64,000 nt of DNA from positions 62,001 through 126,000 of the forward strand of contig JAKLFB010000004.1 in the NCBI GenBank assembly GCA_022711435.1, read 5' to 3'. Position numbers and translations under genes: made by a program. Shown here piece after piece: positions 27,001 to 28,703 of this stretch. The notes beneath the pieces are model-generated. The model searched no databases, was not told the DNA's origin, and worked only from the letters and a program-made list of their open reading frames with translations. How positions within the stretch are numbered: the stretch's first letter is position 1; each line of letters begins with the position of its first letter. The DNA is from Verrucomicrobiota bacterium (GTDB lineage: Bacteria; Verrucomicrobiota; Verrucomicrobiia; Limisphaerales; UBA1319).

Positions 27001-28205
27001 AGGCCGCCGTTCAGGGTATCGTCCCCCGCTCCACCCCGCAGAACGTTGATGTTGGCGCCGCCGGTTAACGTGTCATCGCCAGCCCCGCCAGTCACTCTGC
27101 CGATGTGGCTGATGCCAGTTGTGCCGGTCGCTGTCCCCTCTCCAAGGTCGACGGCTACTGAAGTCGTGGCGTAAGCGGAATAATTCAGCGTGTTTTCCCC
27201 AGGCCCGCCATCAATGGTCCCGCCAAACAAAGCGCCATTGGCAAAGACAAAACTATCCTCACCCTCATTCCCGATGAGGCTCTCGATTCTCGTGAACACC
27301 GTGCCGGAGGTGCCACCCAGATTGCCGGTGCCGTTGCCCGAGATGTTCCAGGTGCTTGCCGTGGGCGGCCCCCGGATCGTATTTGAGCCCATGCCGCCAT
27401 CAATGCCTTTGAAAATGGGCCCGCCCGACTCGAAGTAGAAGCAGTCGTTGCCGGTTCCACCCACCAGCCACTCAACACCGGCGAACGCGCTGGTCCCGCA
27501 GAATGAGCCGCCGCCAAGATCCTGGAGACTCCAGTCGACGTCACTGTCCGGTCCGACGAGGGTGTCGCTGCCAGGACCGCCCGCATAATCCAGTTTGGCG
27601 CCTGTGACAAGCGCCTCGGCCAGGGTGGCATCACATGTCAGTCGATCGTTGCCTTGGCCCAAATCGACCACGATTCTCGAGGCCGCCGACAGCGTCAGCG
27701 TGGCGCCGCCCAGATCGGAGGAATAGGTCGCGCCATCGGTGCTGAACTCGAGCAAACCGGCATCGCTCTGGCGCAAGTGAAGATCGTTGGCCAAACCATC
27801 GCCTGCGAATGTTGCGATGCTGCCAGCCACGCTCGCCGTCACCGTTGGGGTGGGCCCGGAGCATGCATGAACACCGCCCCGCTGCGCTTCGACAACCGGT
27901 TCGACAGGAGCGGGTTCCGATCTGAGGCTCGCACCGCTTTCGGCACCGGGATCCTGGTCCGCCTCGAGGACCGGGATGTCCACGCCGGCAAACAGATTCT
28001 CGGCTGGTCGCTGGCTCTCAGTGGAGATGTCCGCCCCGGATGGTTGCGCATAAGGAACTTCAATGGCCGACTCCAAGCCGGCCCCGCCGACATCGGGCGC
28101 GTCAGATGCGCTGGATGCAACCGCCGCGAGCATGTCAACGCCCGATAGCAGGATTCGAGGCTCGAGAGCCTCGATTCGGTACACATCATGGAGTGGGTGG
28201 GCCAT
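1..28205 (-). CDS. Giant LEPR-XLL repeat protein (putative adhesin), at least 9,401 residues, C-terminus outside window
   Basis: One frame is open from an ATG at 28205 to the left edge without a stop, giving 9,401 visible codons (very roughly 0.9 MDa). Layout by residue: LEPRILLSG at 14-22; RTX-like G/D-rich repeats about 100-1950, containing four FliD-IN-like repeats at about 625-988; leukotoxin/haemagglutinin-like beta-helix repeats about 1950-6070, rich in GNVITNT and VAVSA strings; a second G/D-rich block about 6070-8070; cadherin/VCBS-like domains about 8070-8435; a Pmp-like beta-helix about 8450-8835; a PKD-like domain about 8913-9019; PATR repeats from about 9290 to the edge. There is no classical Sec signal at the N-terminus. 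Known LEPR-XLL and RTX giants are thought to be secreted adhesins, so type I secretion is plausible, but the C-terminal signal or anchor is not visible. It follows a truncated sulfatase and a sialic acid cluster on the same strand. Function (adhesion, cell contact) is inferred from architecture only. Confidence 0.93.
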   Translation of the reverse strand, partial: MAHPLHDVYRIEALEPRILLSGVDMLAAVASSASDAPDVGGAGLESAIEVPYAQPSGADISTESQRPAENLFAGVDIPVLEADQDPGAESGASLRSEPAPVEPVVEAQRGGVHACSGPTPTVTASVAGSIATFAGDGLANDLHLRQSDAGLLEFSTDGATYSSDLGGATLTLSAASRIVVDLGQGNDRLTCDATLAEALVTGAKLDYAGGPGSDTLVGPDSDVDWSLQDLGGGSFCGTSAFAGVEWLVGGTGNDCFYFESGGPIFKGIDGGMGSNTIRGPPTASTWNISGNGTGNLGGTSGTVFTRIESLIGNEGEDSFVFANGALFGGTIDGGPGENTLNYSAYATTSVAVDLGEGTATGTTGISHIGRVTGGAGDDTLTGGANINVLRGGAGDDTLNGGLGDDTLEGGAGSDTFVFFDGWGRDTLAEMAGGADTDTLDFSAVTSDLQVTVHAGGKVSITDFTSRLTEAAGIEAIVGGTGDNRIVFENGASFAGSIDAGSGGSNTVDFSNYETPVLIDLAAGTATVGGFIQGTSMAGLSADTPVRYLNDGAGVHQATISLDTALSTLNGGSGVQKASASFSITGGTLLADLNNGQGVGSRSYLSTATSLSSNWPNIGLQPGYDLHITLTDNQAVYVDLGSPSTLGDILNAIQAADTHLTAAINAAGTGIDISDSAGGSHNIAVADLGASTAAATIGIVGAGAGSMLHGRSITADFYVILTDWSSVAVDIGNATTVQHVLDAIHNADSRLAASINDAGDGIRISDSAGGEESLAIENLNGSTTATDLGLTIRAAGNVLNGRPLVSDLRITASDGTVVHVNLRDADTIGKVLDAINAADSRLSAALNEGSDGIDISDSAAGSGHLTAANPSGSAAAADLGIAKTGTGNLLHGNSLLDDLVVTLRNGTVVSVHLGNPATVGDILAAFHSANIHLAAAINAAGNGLTISDSTIGSGNLAIANLNGCTAATDLGILGTGTGATISGTTIVNSIVSTAISHVQNAVGGSGDDLFMGSTGNNRFTGGDGADTYKFQAGWGKDAVKDFGVEGTDTLDFSGVASALNATIQADGKVSVSDAAGTNTVVDAETIEKIIGGGGHDVFSFEDGAALPGALDGGGGVNNLDYSAYAAAITVDLAAGTATASDVTTTIANFRNATGGSGNDTLAGDANVNRLEGGGGDDTLKGGAGIDTLVGGTGDDVYGMEGGADTISEAAGEGFDTLDYSASTGAVSIRLAGYSHIENVLGGPGADMLTGTSEDNTFFFVNGWGSDTVSDPGGIDALDFSAVSQAMSFDFTGGAVTVTQSANRVEAAGGTRVEILVGGSSDDTFVFHNDWGNYTIASAGTIDEDILDFSAVSANLTFTLYKDGSVSVTDESGRNTLSPSAGIENIVGGSGINTFIFQNQGGLDGYIEGGPGANILVYAAYTTAIYLDLSTMDVEHTGLVNGNPETTYGVGYATGVKGVNRITGIVGGYSSGDVLIGPEKNNAWTIDGANSGTLNTLFTFSGIESITGPADFDDSFTVAATGSLSGTLSGNRYGLVSSATHLESPMNPDGVAEGTDTLTLSGGSYGNVTFTSTSTDTGIMARDSDQLRFAGFELAADNSAAVDRTFTYAADRTARVNLGGTVAKDQVWTIQVDGNAYTYKAGEHDYLKDVVAHLAGRMAAGGYLTTIQADSILITKPGGGTPSVVAEMPVTDSSPLIIGSASVESPITIDVALTISKDSTLHITAESEELTPFAFAEPSGHVYVNTGKGNDTITVEQLSMSAALVIDGKGGAADSIVYDVQAETSAQSIAFGTGTTSLNGSTVFTYLNVEEAKKIVVRGTVGKDDIDLSAGGLGYIVSSTNGTFAAVDFSNTIDSLTIDAGLGDDTITTDSLASFASALILTGGEGVDTLYLGDGHYNSLTLGTGSFDEGSAGNDAVEGDFTVGDFTFNARPSIANRVHVYQDYSGNITIVDDTDVGQTITSINAPTGSFTINTGYNAPGTTEYIHVGQDTLGVVRGMGTLNGDLIFNGGKLNKNLDGEDSVTIYSDLILPGHQLDITANNITINSNVTVSTDDFSGSAGKISLNGFHITLGMGAKLLAEGSSVDTSGDIAIQAVDENALVTPLVDVDVSDVDVAISAGAVIHGRDVTILASADNRRLYADDWTLQKDDLTAAAGAGNMIGNIFEGLTQIGGAISVVKGDASIEIAAGSLVSARDFKADASVYADVKAVPIYSFAIAPSIGVAVTNAKVNFGGTITTTGNAEFRTHTDHTINVVADPSATKGLSAAIAVSVIVSNANTVISDTAVLYVGRDLYVTADDVDRNRTMARSGAGKDGKLALAIGVSVEDGDTNAFLDGEAHVAGNISVIADQLGIDVPIGKLFGLFPSQGIGTSAGAGVGSSSKGDFLDDAQAAATSSMGDLLKAAISKFVTKAKTAAAGKTEATPADADSKFDLAGGVAILVDTHRAKARIGDGGADGDALNGHIEAGGSIDVLSTVSTSPFVSANASASNNSDTKPEKNTSVISGALAISIGVLKNDADACINDNAVVDAAGALTVQAQALSDVGWSWGKNLYDAIHEKATYTTEDENSVVDVNPGDTVEFRANRTSGGDVGTWYEYSGSTVLHEVDLTAEDFTNEDRWEAVNPTARKARNFVTLLSNYLTGDFGVGYFILNDGSQATASGEKLALAGAVGLLIANESADARIKSGARINQESHTSTEQDVVVQAISHGMATHIGGNINFPSVGADSGSLKEFAKAIETSVVGEKGWHSKFGMNSKTEKGAVGFTIMGFIDMDTALATVEDGVQLHADSLWVDAETRVLSTGVAASGGDAGNVAVNGVVTFDVILNKTIAQIENGAAIDIGSGSVSEGNGSLVVSAHDTSNVISLDGSVATSQSIGVGASVGVTVVVRNTQALIGDLVDADPTTAAGSIRSSGNVRVTAENGGFIANLAIAGAKASSNPPQSNPDASTSSNPAKGDTQSSDSDATKQSNEKTASWKGKFANLLKEAGNKLKTDWTGSTGDSANQTSQSKSGVGISGSVAVNVISDDTLAYILHSGPVIVANSSNGAVDGLFLHAANTTSVGALAGAGAYAKGSEGKSSVGIAGGFAINVEFGKTEAFIDDAARLVAEALTIDAERSGWTVSLAAGLAAAAGSKSYAVAGSFGVNVITCDTTAALRNMDADDEVDVSGDVTLNALDDTNIIAIGGSAGFGGKAGVGVAVGFSYVQNRTTSTVSHLMSFTLGGNLDVLATSEDLIITATGSVGVATGSGGSGGYAGAGTVSVNIVNNTTEAMIAGTTIQPGSAGGGDARVSAVDDTSIYSFAGAFAAGKKAGLGAAIAVNTLDNVTRAAVEDSTIHTGGGFYVTASEGGTVVTLAVAGAGSEKLAIAGSVAVNVFVNVIDAHIKNSTITAGRDFYLGADDLEISGALAGGVAISTSGSAVGAAIGANLIFDTVTARIESSQVSASAAVVDATAEQVLVSVTLGGAGGEKFALGGSVSINVTMNTVAAEVASSVVDATRDITISASDDTTAVVVAGGFALSLSSGAVGVAASSIYIENDIHATIDGSSVTSSTGRVVLSAGIAQPDTPADPSDIAFGTTGITLPETNSSSVVNVTFGGAGGSTFAAGIGISVNIINNTIEAAIINGSTVVTDDGVALSATDASAIDALAFGGAGSPSGGAGGGAISANVITNAIRTAIADSTVRAGVDETGTVVSNPDATVTLSSLSSSIIRALAIGVSGGSSVAVSVSALGNAIANQVTASISGGSTVTAGGDVSVTAIDHAPSVLPDWMLSEEKEAELDEALEGTPIDLNAGILAIMVSVAGSGTVAVSAAVSGNVITNTVTAEISGSIASAGGDVVVAAVSDSGIIAISVGVGAAGTVGVQATGFGNVITNRIHATIDGSSEVHATGLVALSAIDSSSVNSIAVSVAASGSVAVSAIVGANVIVNTISAGIADSTVTSGTTLDIDAETQATVYALGTGVAASGVVSVQALIAANVIVDATSASIANSTVEAGGALSLAARNTSSIDALVVAVAASGTVAVTVPLVVNDITNTTETIVSDSDVTTDSSLTMTAESCNVIRAVSVGVSASGTVAVTASGLGNVIHNTLTSMVTGSTVTAVGSVSLSANDIAPSYIPEWMLPEDKKEDLNTALEDSPIDLDTNILAILVSVSGSGTVAVSGTLTGNVIINVITANIVDSEVHSTGGSVSLDASTDSGIIALTVGVGGSGAVAVSASGFGNVITNTIEAMIEEFSTATAAGAVLIAALDESLIRSVAVSVAGSGGVSVSAIIGANVITGVVAAGIADSAVTSGTSLDIGAGTKSTVYALATGVGASGVAAVQALIAANVIADTTSAAITNATVDAGGAISLHSTNSSSIDALVVGVAASGAAAIEVPVVVNCITNTTEAVVASSILTTGSSLALASESCNVIRALSVGVSASGAVAVTVAGLGNVITNTLTSLISGSTVTAQGSVSLSANDIAPSAIPEWMLPEDKKTEVNMALEDSPIDLDANILAIMVSIAGSGTAAVSGTASGNVIINAIRANIVDSAVTSDTGSIGLDASTDSGIIALTVGVGGSGAVAVNASLFGNVITNAVEAMIKASADDKTSTVTAAASVSLSALNESFIRSVAVSVAGSGGVSVSAIIGANVITGKVAAGIADSTVICGTSLDIYAETKSTVYAFATGVGASGVTAVQAMIAANVIVHTTSTAITNSTVDAGGAVSLTAKDTSTIDAFVVGVAASGAAAVEVPIVVNDITSTTETSITDSSLTTDSSLTMVSESCNVIRTISVGVSASGAVAVAVAGLGNVITNTLTAVISDSTVTAVGDVSLSANDIDPSAIPAWILPEDKREQVNSAVEDSPFDLDTNILAILASIAGSGAMVVSGVLSGNVIINTIRADIVDSEVTSSAGSVSLDAATDSGIIALTVGVGASQYVSISATGFGNVITGTIAAAIKGESVEAAGGIDLSAADRSRISSAALSIAGSGTVAITVIIGANVIANSVIAAIDGATVTAGNGLDVGAETNSAIYSFAGGAAFSTVAGAATLAANTVTNTTEARVRNSIATAGSAAVRASDAATIQSLAGALTIGGGGLGAAAAYNVIGDTVTARVLGSSVSASNGSVSIEAVGAGTIEAVAASGSGGIAAGVAGTIAIQSISNTIQALVDTSAVSARDTILVLARWDGDIDADGGTGSIGGFVGAGGTIVLNTLANDVSAQIRRSTATADGIGKGLAVSRWSKAANQTGWQDDRLLKSTETVHGVAVIADSREIVDNAFATVGVTGGFGLNVNKGVNLIGDVTTAMIGDSTRGFCEVEAPAVIVRASHDATVTNFGGVLQGAAVGVVGAIDTTIVDAQTTAAILGRSATEPTTVTSRGAVEVSAWSQNIVRSETGSAGVNALGAAGAVSAVEITSNTRAYLKNVNLTTTGALTVMATRIADVGTKAGAINISLLAGVGGSVDYVTIAGTTEACLSNAITDVATDTSILATSHALINGCSGTAGAGGIASVVGAGSVHLIETLTQAYVTGDGAVSQLNQTALPGQDVTIQALDHAQITGRAGSVAGSIVAGVGGSIDVGVIRNSAKAEIGQGVTINAGGDVTVEAQATQYVDSYAKGYAIGLLAGIGGSISAVGIGGGLGDEAYDEADKARGTINGLLDLSGGIDGLADDDLSDRIEEVLSEHSLSVNSTITKTPATTGSVRAAVGDQARVTAGGHVRIAAETTPSAKLVCGQVTGGLVAVGGSMAALDLSAPVTAQVGDSAILTAGGNLTIEAQSRPTLTIGVQTGDYSAIVGVGSAKVAMGLDLATKATVGESASLYSGGNLLVKALTVLDDVLATADGTVGSMIAEGEVEVTAQADVETLATIGLTARLVAKGNATVQARTEVTDVDVEATGGGGGLAGAGGAWAEFDFNTMNTEVLLDGWSSVNAGGDVDLSATALIGLSAFVSQDLGAVAAGASVEAEVGTIMLTNTTVDDGATVSGKTVTITASAEQIRGHATSDCDVKGLDAAVTSWTMVWYIVTTTVWIDWKAKVTGTDGVTVLAQAANLDTVTSTFLDCGSLAPRVLVKAWDYVAVNTTAHTTGGSKLVTPSLMITSNPVSGSQYYRQDAGEIHASGAFPDVDYDLLEGGLTRNASIEFYGDAIYVPVLSLHIDAEGNIDSSGGIQAHLEGDEIVVDGFTYAGGVQPLAILVSVGGTITGTGRFLTGTAGSCSIVNESTYALRTSFIIADSGIEPIDWYIIASPAVSFTSNDSDSTGVARLTIDSVGDVRLSWLLSLPHGIVDIRTAGDILDTSVAGTAIEAWYTYLTAGGNIGSETRPIQVTSIDHSFFMLQAVAGGNSWLAVSGQFSDPATSSALLALGDLTAGGDLNLTYIGAARLIAPNTWEAIGTTLQMSGAAQAGGDFNLTVQGESAVNNSSLKVYQPIIAGGNVTLDVWDGGVYLHQDLTAALKATVHVSGDLVGNPAQRVKAHDIDLRGDAIAIRTDLTGGSLRVFAQVDIGIREVEGPLNVSYAFCVAGGLRIEVPDTGRDDDNIVLGDGATVNVASWATFTAGDHIVLDPTALIRAGRLFLNLDTAESDPDPGTGVDWTFVESNFQPQVDYATTLEIVLNTGADDDLLTVASIIGPDQALYLNTGAGNDTVTLGVGGSTVDIWGAVRFDGGAGQDLLLLDASADTDGRQFAVSQIKSDTFDFLGPAVTQGGAQHGAWYTDVETLRLQLGSGGDLVGIDATGPEVQHLWIDSGAGSDQFSLGSGPQLLSAIHGQLHLTGGTSDGDWDTLTIVENNYVAGISYPDERLTPDFFVGEGIEGLTYTGFESLDLTLGSWDKNLTITSLTIPAEVHLGAGDDRLTLGTADIPLATAFARGLTVECGAGSNSVELLDSANTAASTWGLTNTTITWAGVLEVTGGLDEITLHLGQVDAVVWSDITAAIDVTILGGPGSDYLFVRERPSGHIFFRGAEGMDHIVIYDAAQTGARSWAFDGPPLTVPGVLETDARIGMPSSTTGVIYDVEQVQAEGGSGQDFYYVTATALATEKLVINSNAGADFVQLAITAGGATEVVIGTGDDVDTVEVVGTAAATEQVTIRTGAGADTIRVGSTTTYLSDIQGLIDVCQYDTVVDDILNIYSGSLAGTVVDGRIGRTTLTGLGIEQEISYNRLGQLGVYLGDANEHLVVTALPEVASWEVIINMGGGDDTLTVGAGDGFWSSDMGRLAGFTLGITGGDGRDALVLDDHESIVARSGVLITDINVQNLGIAQLTTMDFESLDAWLNDCGNTVTVWEMGRPVTIESGASIDTFNIASMTAGPEWPLVIHAGAGGDKLNLGDASGGHDTIRATIRFDGGPGNEEITIYDLDDGGSLEAYGEEDVDFLYVDYMGGGQALFDGGEGADVLQVGWTAQYHTVAGDLSFYGGPGNDRAAIYQLQSTASVLFDGGAGDDELSLGRTVGETARLDYLDGPVIFEGGAGEDQFDIDGASGGSGSGVSMLTKAIPTGGGEAMAWASWGPTAAGLYWAAEHGTVVLGGTSNVLRLQATAPECKTLSVRVYGDSEFYIEAQAATLPHTALNDIHGAIALIDPEYNDWLRIDDRASADPLRASLTNSQFQTYDASGAIQATMTYTGFDGMDVYLGDASDELAVGSLDAYAAEVQFYLGGGDDLLELGREGTLSRLSAIWSDVIIFGQDGRDTVAFHDADNAGSRSVTFSGSTLSGLIPAGLSVDLGYVEQINAWLGSGADTVNMTFPGWDLRIDTGSGNDQINALYLEAGKTVQVLGGPGNDTLKMGDGTQSVFPSGTVEFWGGDGNDTAYLYRSPSGALFNFYGDSGDDTLVPGIVAPWDSTQRLLGWIEGAVCFYGGEGYDSLPMNHTVPGNVLARLHKSTTPNGDELAHFILESPDNEAQNMQVGLWYDAELVNFFMGNTYTSTDGTDVFIDATGPSTQKLLVQREGGAFKHFHVGTDLNVPLSAIHGQLVLSGGNSLLEIHAAGVHDGPDDMEVSWNGDPAVRRGFVTSRWFGGVSYLGTGTIQITPAAGMADSITVHSLQAITVSVQLLGVETADLVVLGQAIGSSHAVTVNGIKPIYAVPTAAGGGSMTRAEGTNLAEPVSVRDGITPDLATLTSDHGSLVGSGPYTWNYFVAGPLLQTIAFTATDTAGFQTRKLFDLVVTNVGPVANEDAYAAREQRELAGNVLANDTNVNDHPTVALISSVSHGTLGLGADGSFSYTSTPGFLGDDTFTYRVNDGLLDSNVATVTIRVFANNAPAAADDDLTGRLFLSISPDQLLGNDTDADGDEYLLKVVILTQPPWGDIVENDDGTFRYVPRLFLEEWGTQFTYAAFDGLAFSAPATVTLSPTTNARPIANDDLIGTVTSTARVITAADLTANDTDGDGDALGVLIKHSPAHGTLTAHSDGSWVYTPHAGFVGLDSFGYAATDGMKQSYKEWSDWGDGTTTVSIRVAPLLPAHTLAVNAAMCAPHGPLAGLSWAWAYPSLQDALDRAVELNADSSSDNDISTIWVAGGTEWGGGGIYVPSRPLDVDEPQSTTFFLVSHVTIVGGFEGVESSPSQRPVDENTGELAYETILSGDFQFDDHAAGVNEWNNAWTVVYANNVQHAGLDTLTITRSYGWDGSSFDQLDRWLGGGLHAESSTLTLRNVRVTGNSAVGGGGGIYQAGGTLRLDHVSVEDNWTWEAGGGLQHVGGDLIITDSVFVSNRADYGGGMHVSGGTATLVNVRVGGGSGLHEEGEGNYGGEQGGGIQMAGPIAARMTNVVIQGNESSRWGGGGLHVSGADATLEMINSLIAYNLYAGVHNAGATLTVQNSTIARNRSGGGVNSDANATTTLFNSVLAENWDDWLGHEDAIGTFSSSSAANLIGVAAADATGLQDGVNGNLVGDADEPLIAGLDGEFRLTSISPAVGIGDISLLATDRDDLDGDGSTTEPLPLDGKMEARVTAGRLNPGACQNLNAVPVAVTDGPYFLAFGQDLNLDASGSHDPDNSRRYDPFFDEEQVGIVGYEWDIGNGAFTFNDWIPTSTISWSDLSGFDLNTPIPVTLRVYDALGAASELASTTLTIDASVSVSGSPVWVGAAGAEIRVVVDGETVFQRPLATLFGGLTIIGDAQNQSLTIDFSGEDPLPPGGIHFSGGAGSDTLTIANGTFTHVINTFTGSGQGTIQLDDRPAITYTGLEPVDLVGNALTDLTINLPPGADHALVEDVTGEGSWRISSTDAIPTFEATSFSCPSHSLTINANDGDTVILAGFDPLFNTPNIAFTGTGGGNRFVLQAGERLPDVTALTLAGDAEWDLNGQVETIGSLSDAAGGTKVSLGSGQLVVGGSNTTTNYAGTIRGAGSLIKTGTGTLTLTGNNVYTGLTTISQGTLQVGNNDASTSVGLSSFHVADGTSLVFWRNANDTSFTSQSISGAGDVVFRGQENGYYAFHAGSYTGSLTYTGRT
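205..336 (-). repeat. PATR (autotransporter-associated) repeat near the left edge of the giant gene
   Basis: The translation holds GAGSLIKTGTGTLTLTGNN, then VYTGLTTISQGTLQVGN, matching the passenger-associated transport repeat (L-x-K-x-G-x-G-x-L-x-L-x-G-x-N-x-Y-x-G-x-T-x-[IV]-x-x-G-x-L). The same type of repeat dominates the separate protein at 44774-50932. The frame continues past position 1. Confidence 0.8.
1750..2860 (-). other. Right-handed beta-helix (Pmp-like) segment of the giant protein
   Basis: Residues about 8450-8819 repeat GGG-[IL]-[YH]-x-x-[GS]-G-x-x-x-L-x-[HN]-V and T-[NT]-[VS]-x-[VI]-x-x-N (for example GGGIYQAGGTLRLDHVSVED). The pattern resembles chlamydial polymorphic outer membrane protein repeats and parallel beta-helix folds. 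The segment begins with a W-A-[YF]-P-S-L-Q-D-A-L type entry common in such proteins and is followed at about 1150-1470 by a PKD-like stretch (ASGSHDPD). Confidence 0.7.
2900..3960 (-). other. Cadherin/VCBS-like tandem domains of the giant protein
   Basis: Residues about 8083-8436 hold at least three units of about 100 residues. They carry the hallmarks [AV]-N-D-[DA]-x-x-[AG], L-x-[AG]-N-D-T-D-x-[DN]-G-D and G-T-L-x-x-x-x-D-G-[ST]-[FW]-x-Y-[TV]-[PS]-x-x-[GL]-F-x-G-x-D-x-F-x-Y. This is the bacterial cadherin-like/VCBS pattern common in surface adhesins. Confidence 0.8.
13190..17110 (-). repeat. Higher-order tandem repeat (about 1,047-1,065 bp, 3.7 copies) in the beta-helix stalk
   Basis: Three and a partial fourth copy of a 350-355 residue unit, itself made of five or six shorter beta-helix rungs. 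Marker sites repeat at 13935, 15000, 16050 and about 17099 (spacing 1065, 1050, about 1050). A second marker repeats at 13741, 14806, 15856 and 16903 (spacing 1065, 1050, 1047). Each copy carries one non-beta insert with the core PS-x-[IL]-P-x-W-[MI]-L-[PS]-E-[DE]-K, followed by E-[DG]-[ST]-P-[IF]-D-L-[DN]. Spacings are multiples of three, so the frame is kept. Confidence 0.85.
19186..19415 (-). other. Hydrophilic linker inside the giant protein's beta-helix region
   Basis: Around residues 2931-3007 the beta-helix pattern is broken by a segment rich in S, N, Q, D and K, including SNPPQSNPDASTSSNPAKGD and a charged stretch with KGKFANLLKEAGNKLK. It has the composition of a flexible linker with a short amphipathic helix. 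Similar interruptions occur near 19935-20065 and 20900-21140. Confidence 0.6.
24600..24765 (-). repeat. RTX-like calcium-binding nonapeptide block 2 (within giant gene)
   Basis: A second run of G-G-x-G-[ND]-D-x-L nonapeptides (GGGGDDTLKGGAGIDTLVG) at residues about 1147-1202. It is followed by longer units built on the pattern F-x-x-G-W-G-x-D-T-x-x-D-x-x-G, which recur between 24100 and 25130. Confidence 0.8.
25243..26334 (-). repeat. Four tandem 273-bp repeats encoding FliD/flagellin-IN-like 91-residue units
   Basis: Four units with an exact 273-bp period; equivalent sites lie at about 26224, 25951, 25678 and 25405. Each unit reads roughly D-L-x-[IV]-T-L-x-[DN]-G-x-x-V-x-V-x-L, then T-[IV]-x-x-[VI]-L-x-A-I-x-x-A-[DN], then [AG]-x-G-[ILR]-x-I-[ST]-D-S, then A-x-x-[LI]-G-[IL]. 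One copy contains DADTIGKVLDAINAADSRL. This resembles the flagellin hook IN motif seen in FliD and flagellins, here used as a tandem module in a non-flagellar giant protein. Confidence 0.8.
26955..27095 (-). repeat. RTX-like calcium-binding nonapeptide block 1 (within giant gene)
   Basis: Tandem nonapeptides of the form GG-x-G-x-D-x-L-x, such as GGAGDDTLNGGLGDDTLEG, around residues 371-417. In haemolysin-type repeats these form parallel beta-rolls that bind calcium and fold after secretion. Confidence 0.8.
28140..28166 (-). other. LEPR-XLL N-terminal motif of the giant protein
   Basis: Residues 14-22 read LEPRILLSG, after the short leader MAHPLHDVYRIEA. The LEPR-XLL motif is a recognised N-terminal signature of very large repeat proteins in planctomycetes, verrucomicrobia and some proteobacteria. 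Its position 14 residues from the ATG supports 28205 as the true start. Its function is not established. Confidence 0.85.
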
Positions 28206-28250
28206 GATCAGCTCTGGTTCAGGGGCACCGACCAGCAGTTGTATCTTGGA

Positions 28251-28619
28251 TCATCTTGTATTGAATCGATTCAATTGAGTCAAGCGGAACCCGCACTGTG
28301 CTCTTAGCTCAGGCCGCTGGTTGTCCACCACGCGATGATGGTGCATGTATTGGCCGGTGAGGATCGAGGCGCGGCTCGGCGAGCAAAGCGACGTGCTCAC
28401 GAAGGCATTCCGCACATGCGCGCCCTCCCGCGCCATCCGATCGAGATGAGGCGTCTCCAGAAAGGCCGGCGCCTCCGGCATGAAGCCCAGCCAGTCCCAA
28501 CGATGATCGTCGGACAGGATGAACACGATGCTGGGCGGCTCGACGGCTTCAGCCGCTATGGGGATTGCGCCCGACATCAGCCCGCCGAGCAGCAGGAGAG
28601 AAACGAACGTCGCTTTCAC
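28251..28619 (-). pseudogene. Truncated N-terminal fragment of an FGly-type sulfatase
   Basis: From a GTG at 28619 the protein has a signal peptide (ending near AAEA), then the sulfatase opening SIVFILSDDHRWDWLG. It also has the formylglycine signature C-S-P-S-R followed by ASILTGQ, in which the Cys would be converted to formylglycine. After about 100 residues (near 28315) homology stops, a short unrelated tail follows, and the frame ends at 28251. Family members are usually 450-550 residues, so about three quarters, including the C-terminal metal and substrate residues, are missing. It is in line with the sialic acid genes and 45 bp before the giant gene. Most likely it is a remnant left by a deletion or rearrangement that joined the two regions. 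An earlier TTG at 28655 would extend the frame but lies upstream of the signal peptide. Confidence 0.8.
28255..28283 (-). promoter_or_regulatory. Candidate promoter with a 16-bp palindrome upstream of the giant gene
   Basis: On the minus strand TTGACT (28283-28278) and TACAAG (28260-28255) are 17 bp apart, about 50 bp before the ATG. The spacer contains a perfect palindrome, ATTGAATCGATTCAAT (28260-28275), a possible operator. The -10 match is poor, so the promoter call is tentative; the palindrome itself is certain. Confidence 0.4.
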
Positions 28620-28703
28620 TCCCTTGTTTGTGGCGGATGCAGGCCCGGCGCGCAACCCGGTTTTCGCGCGCGGGACGCAGGGGCGGATGGCCTGCGGAGC
28701 CGG

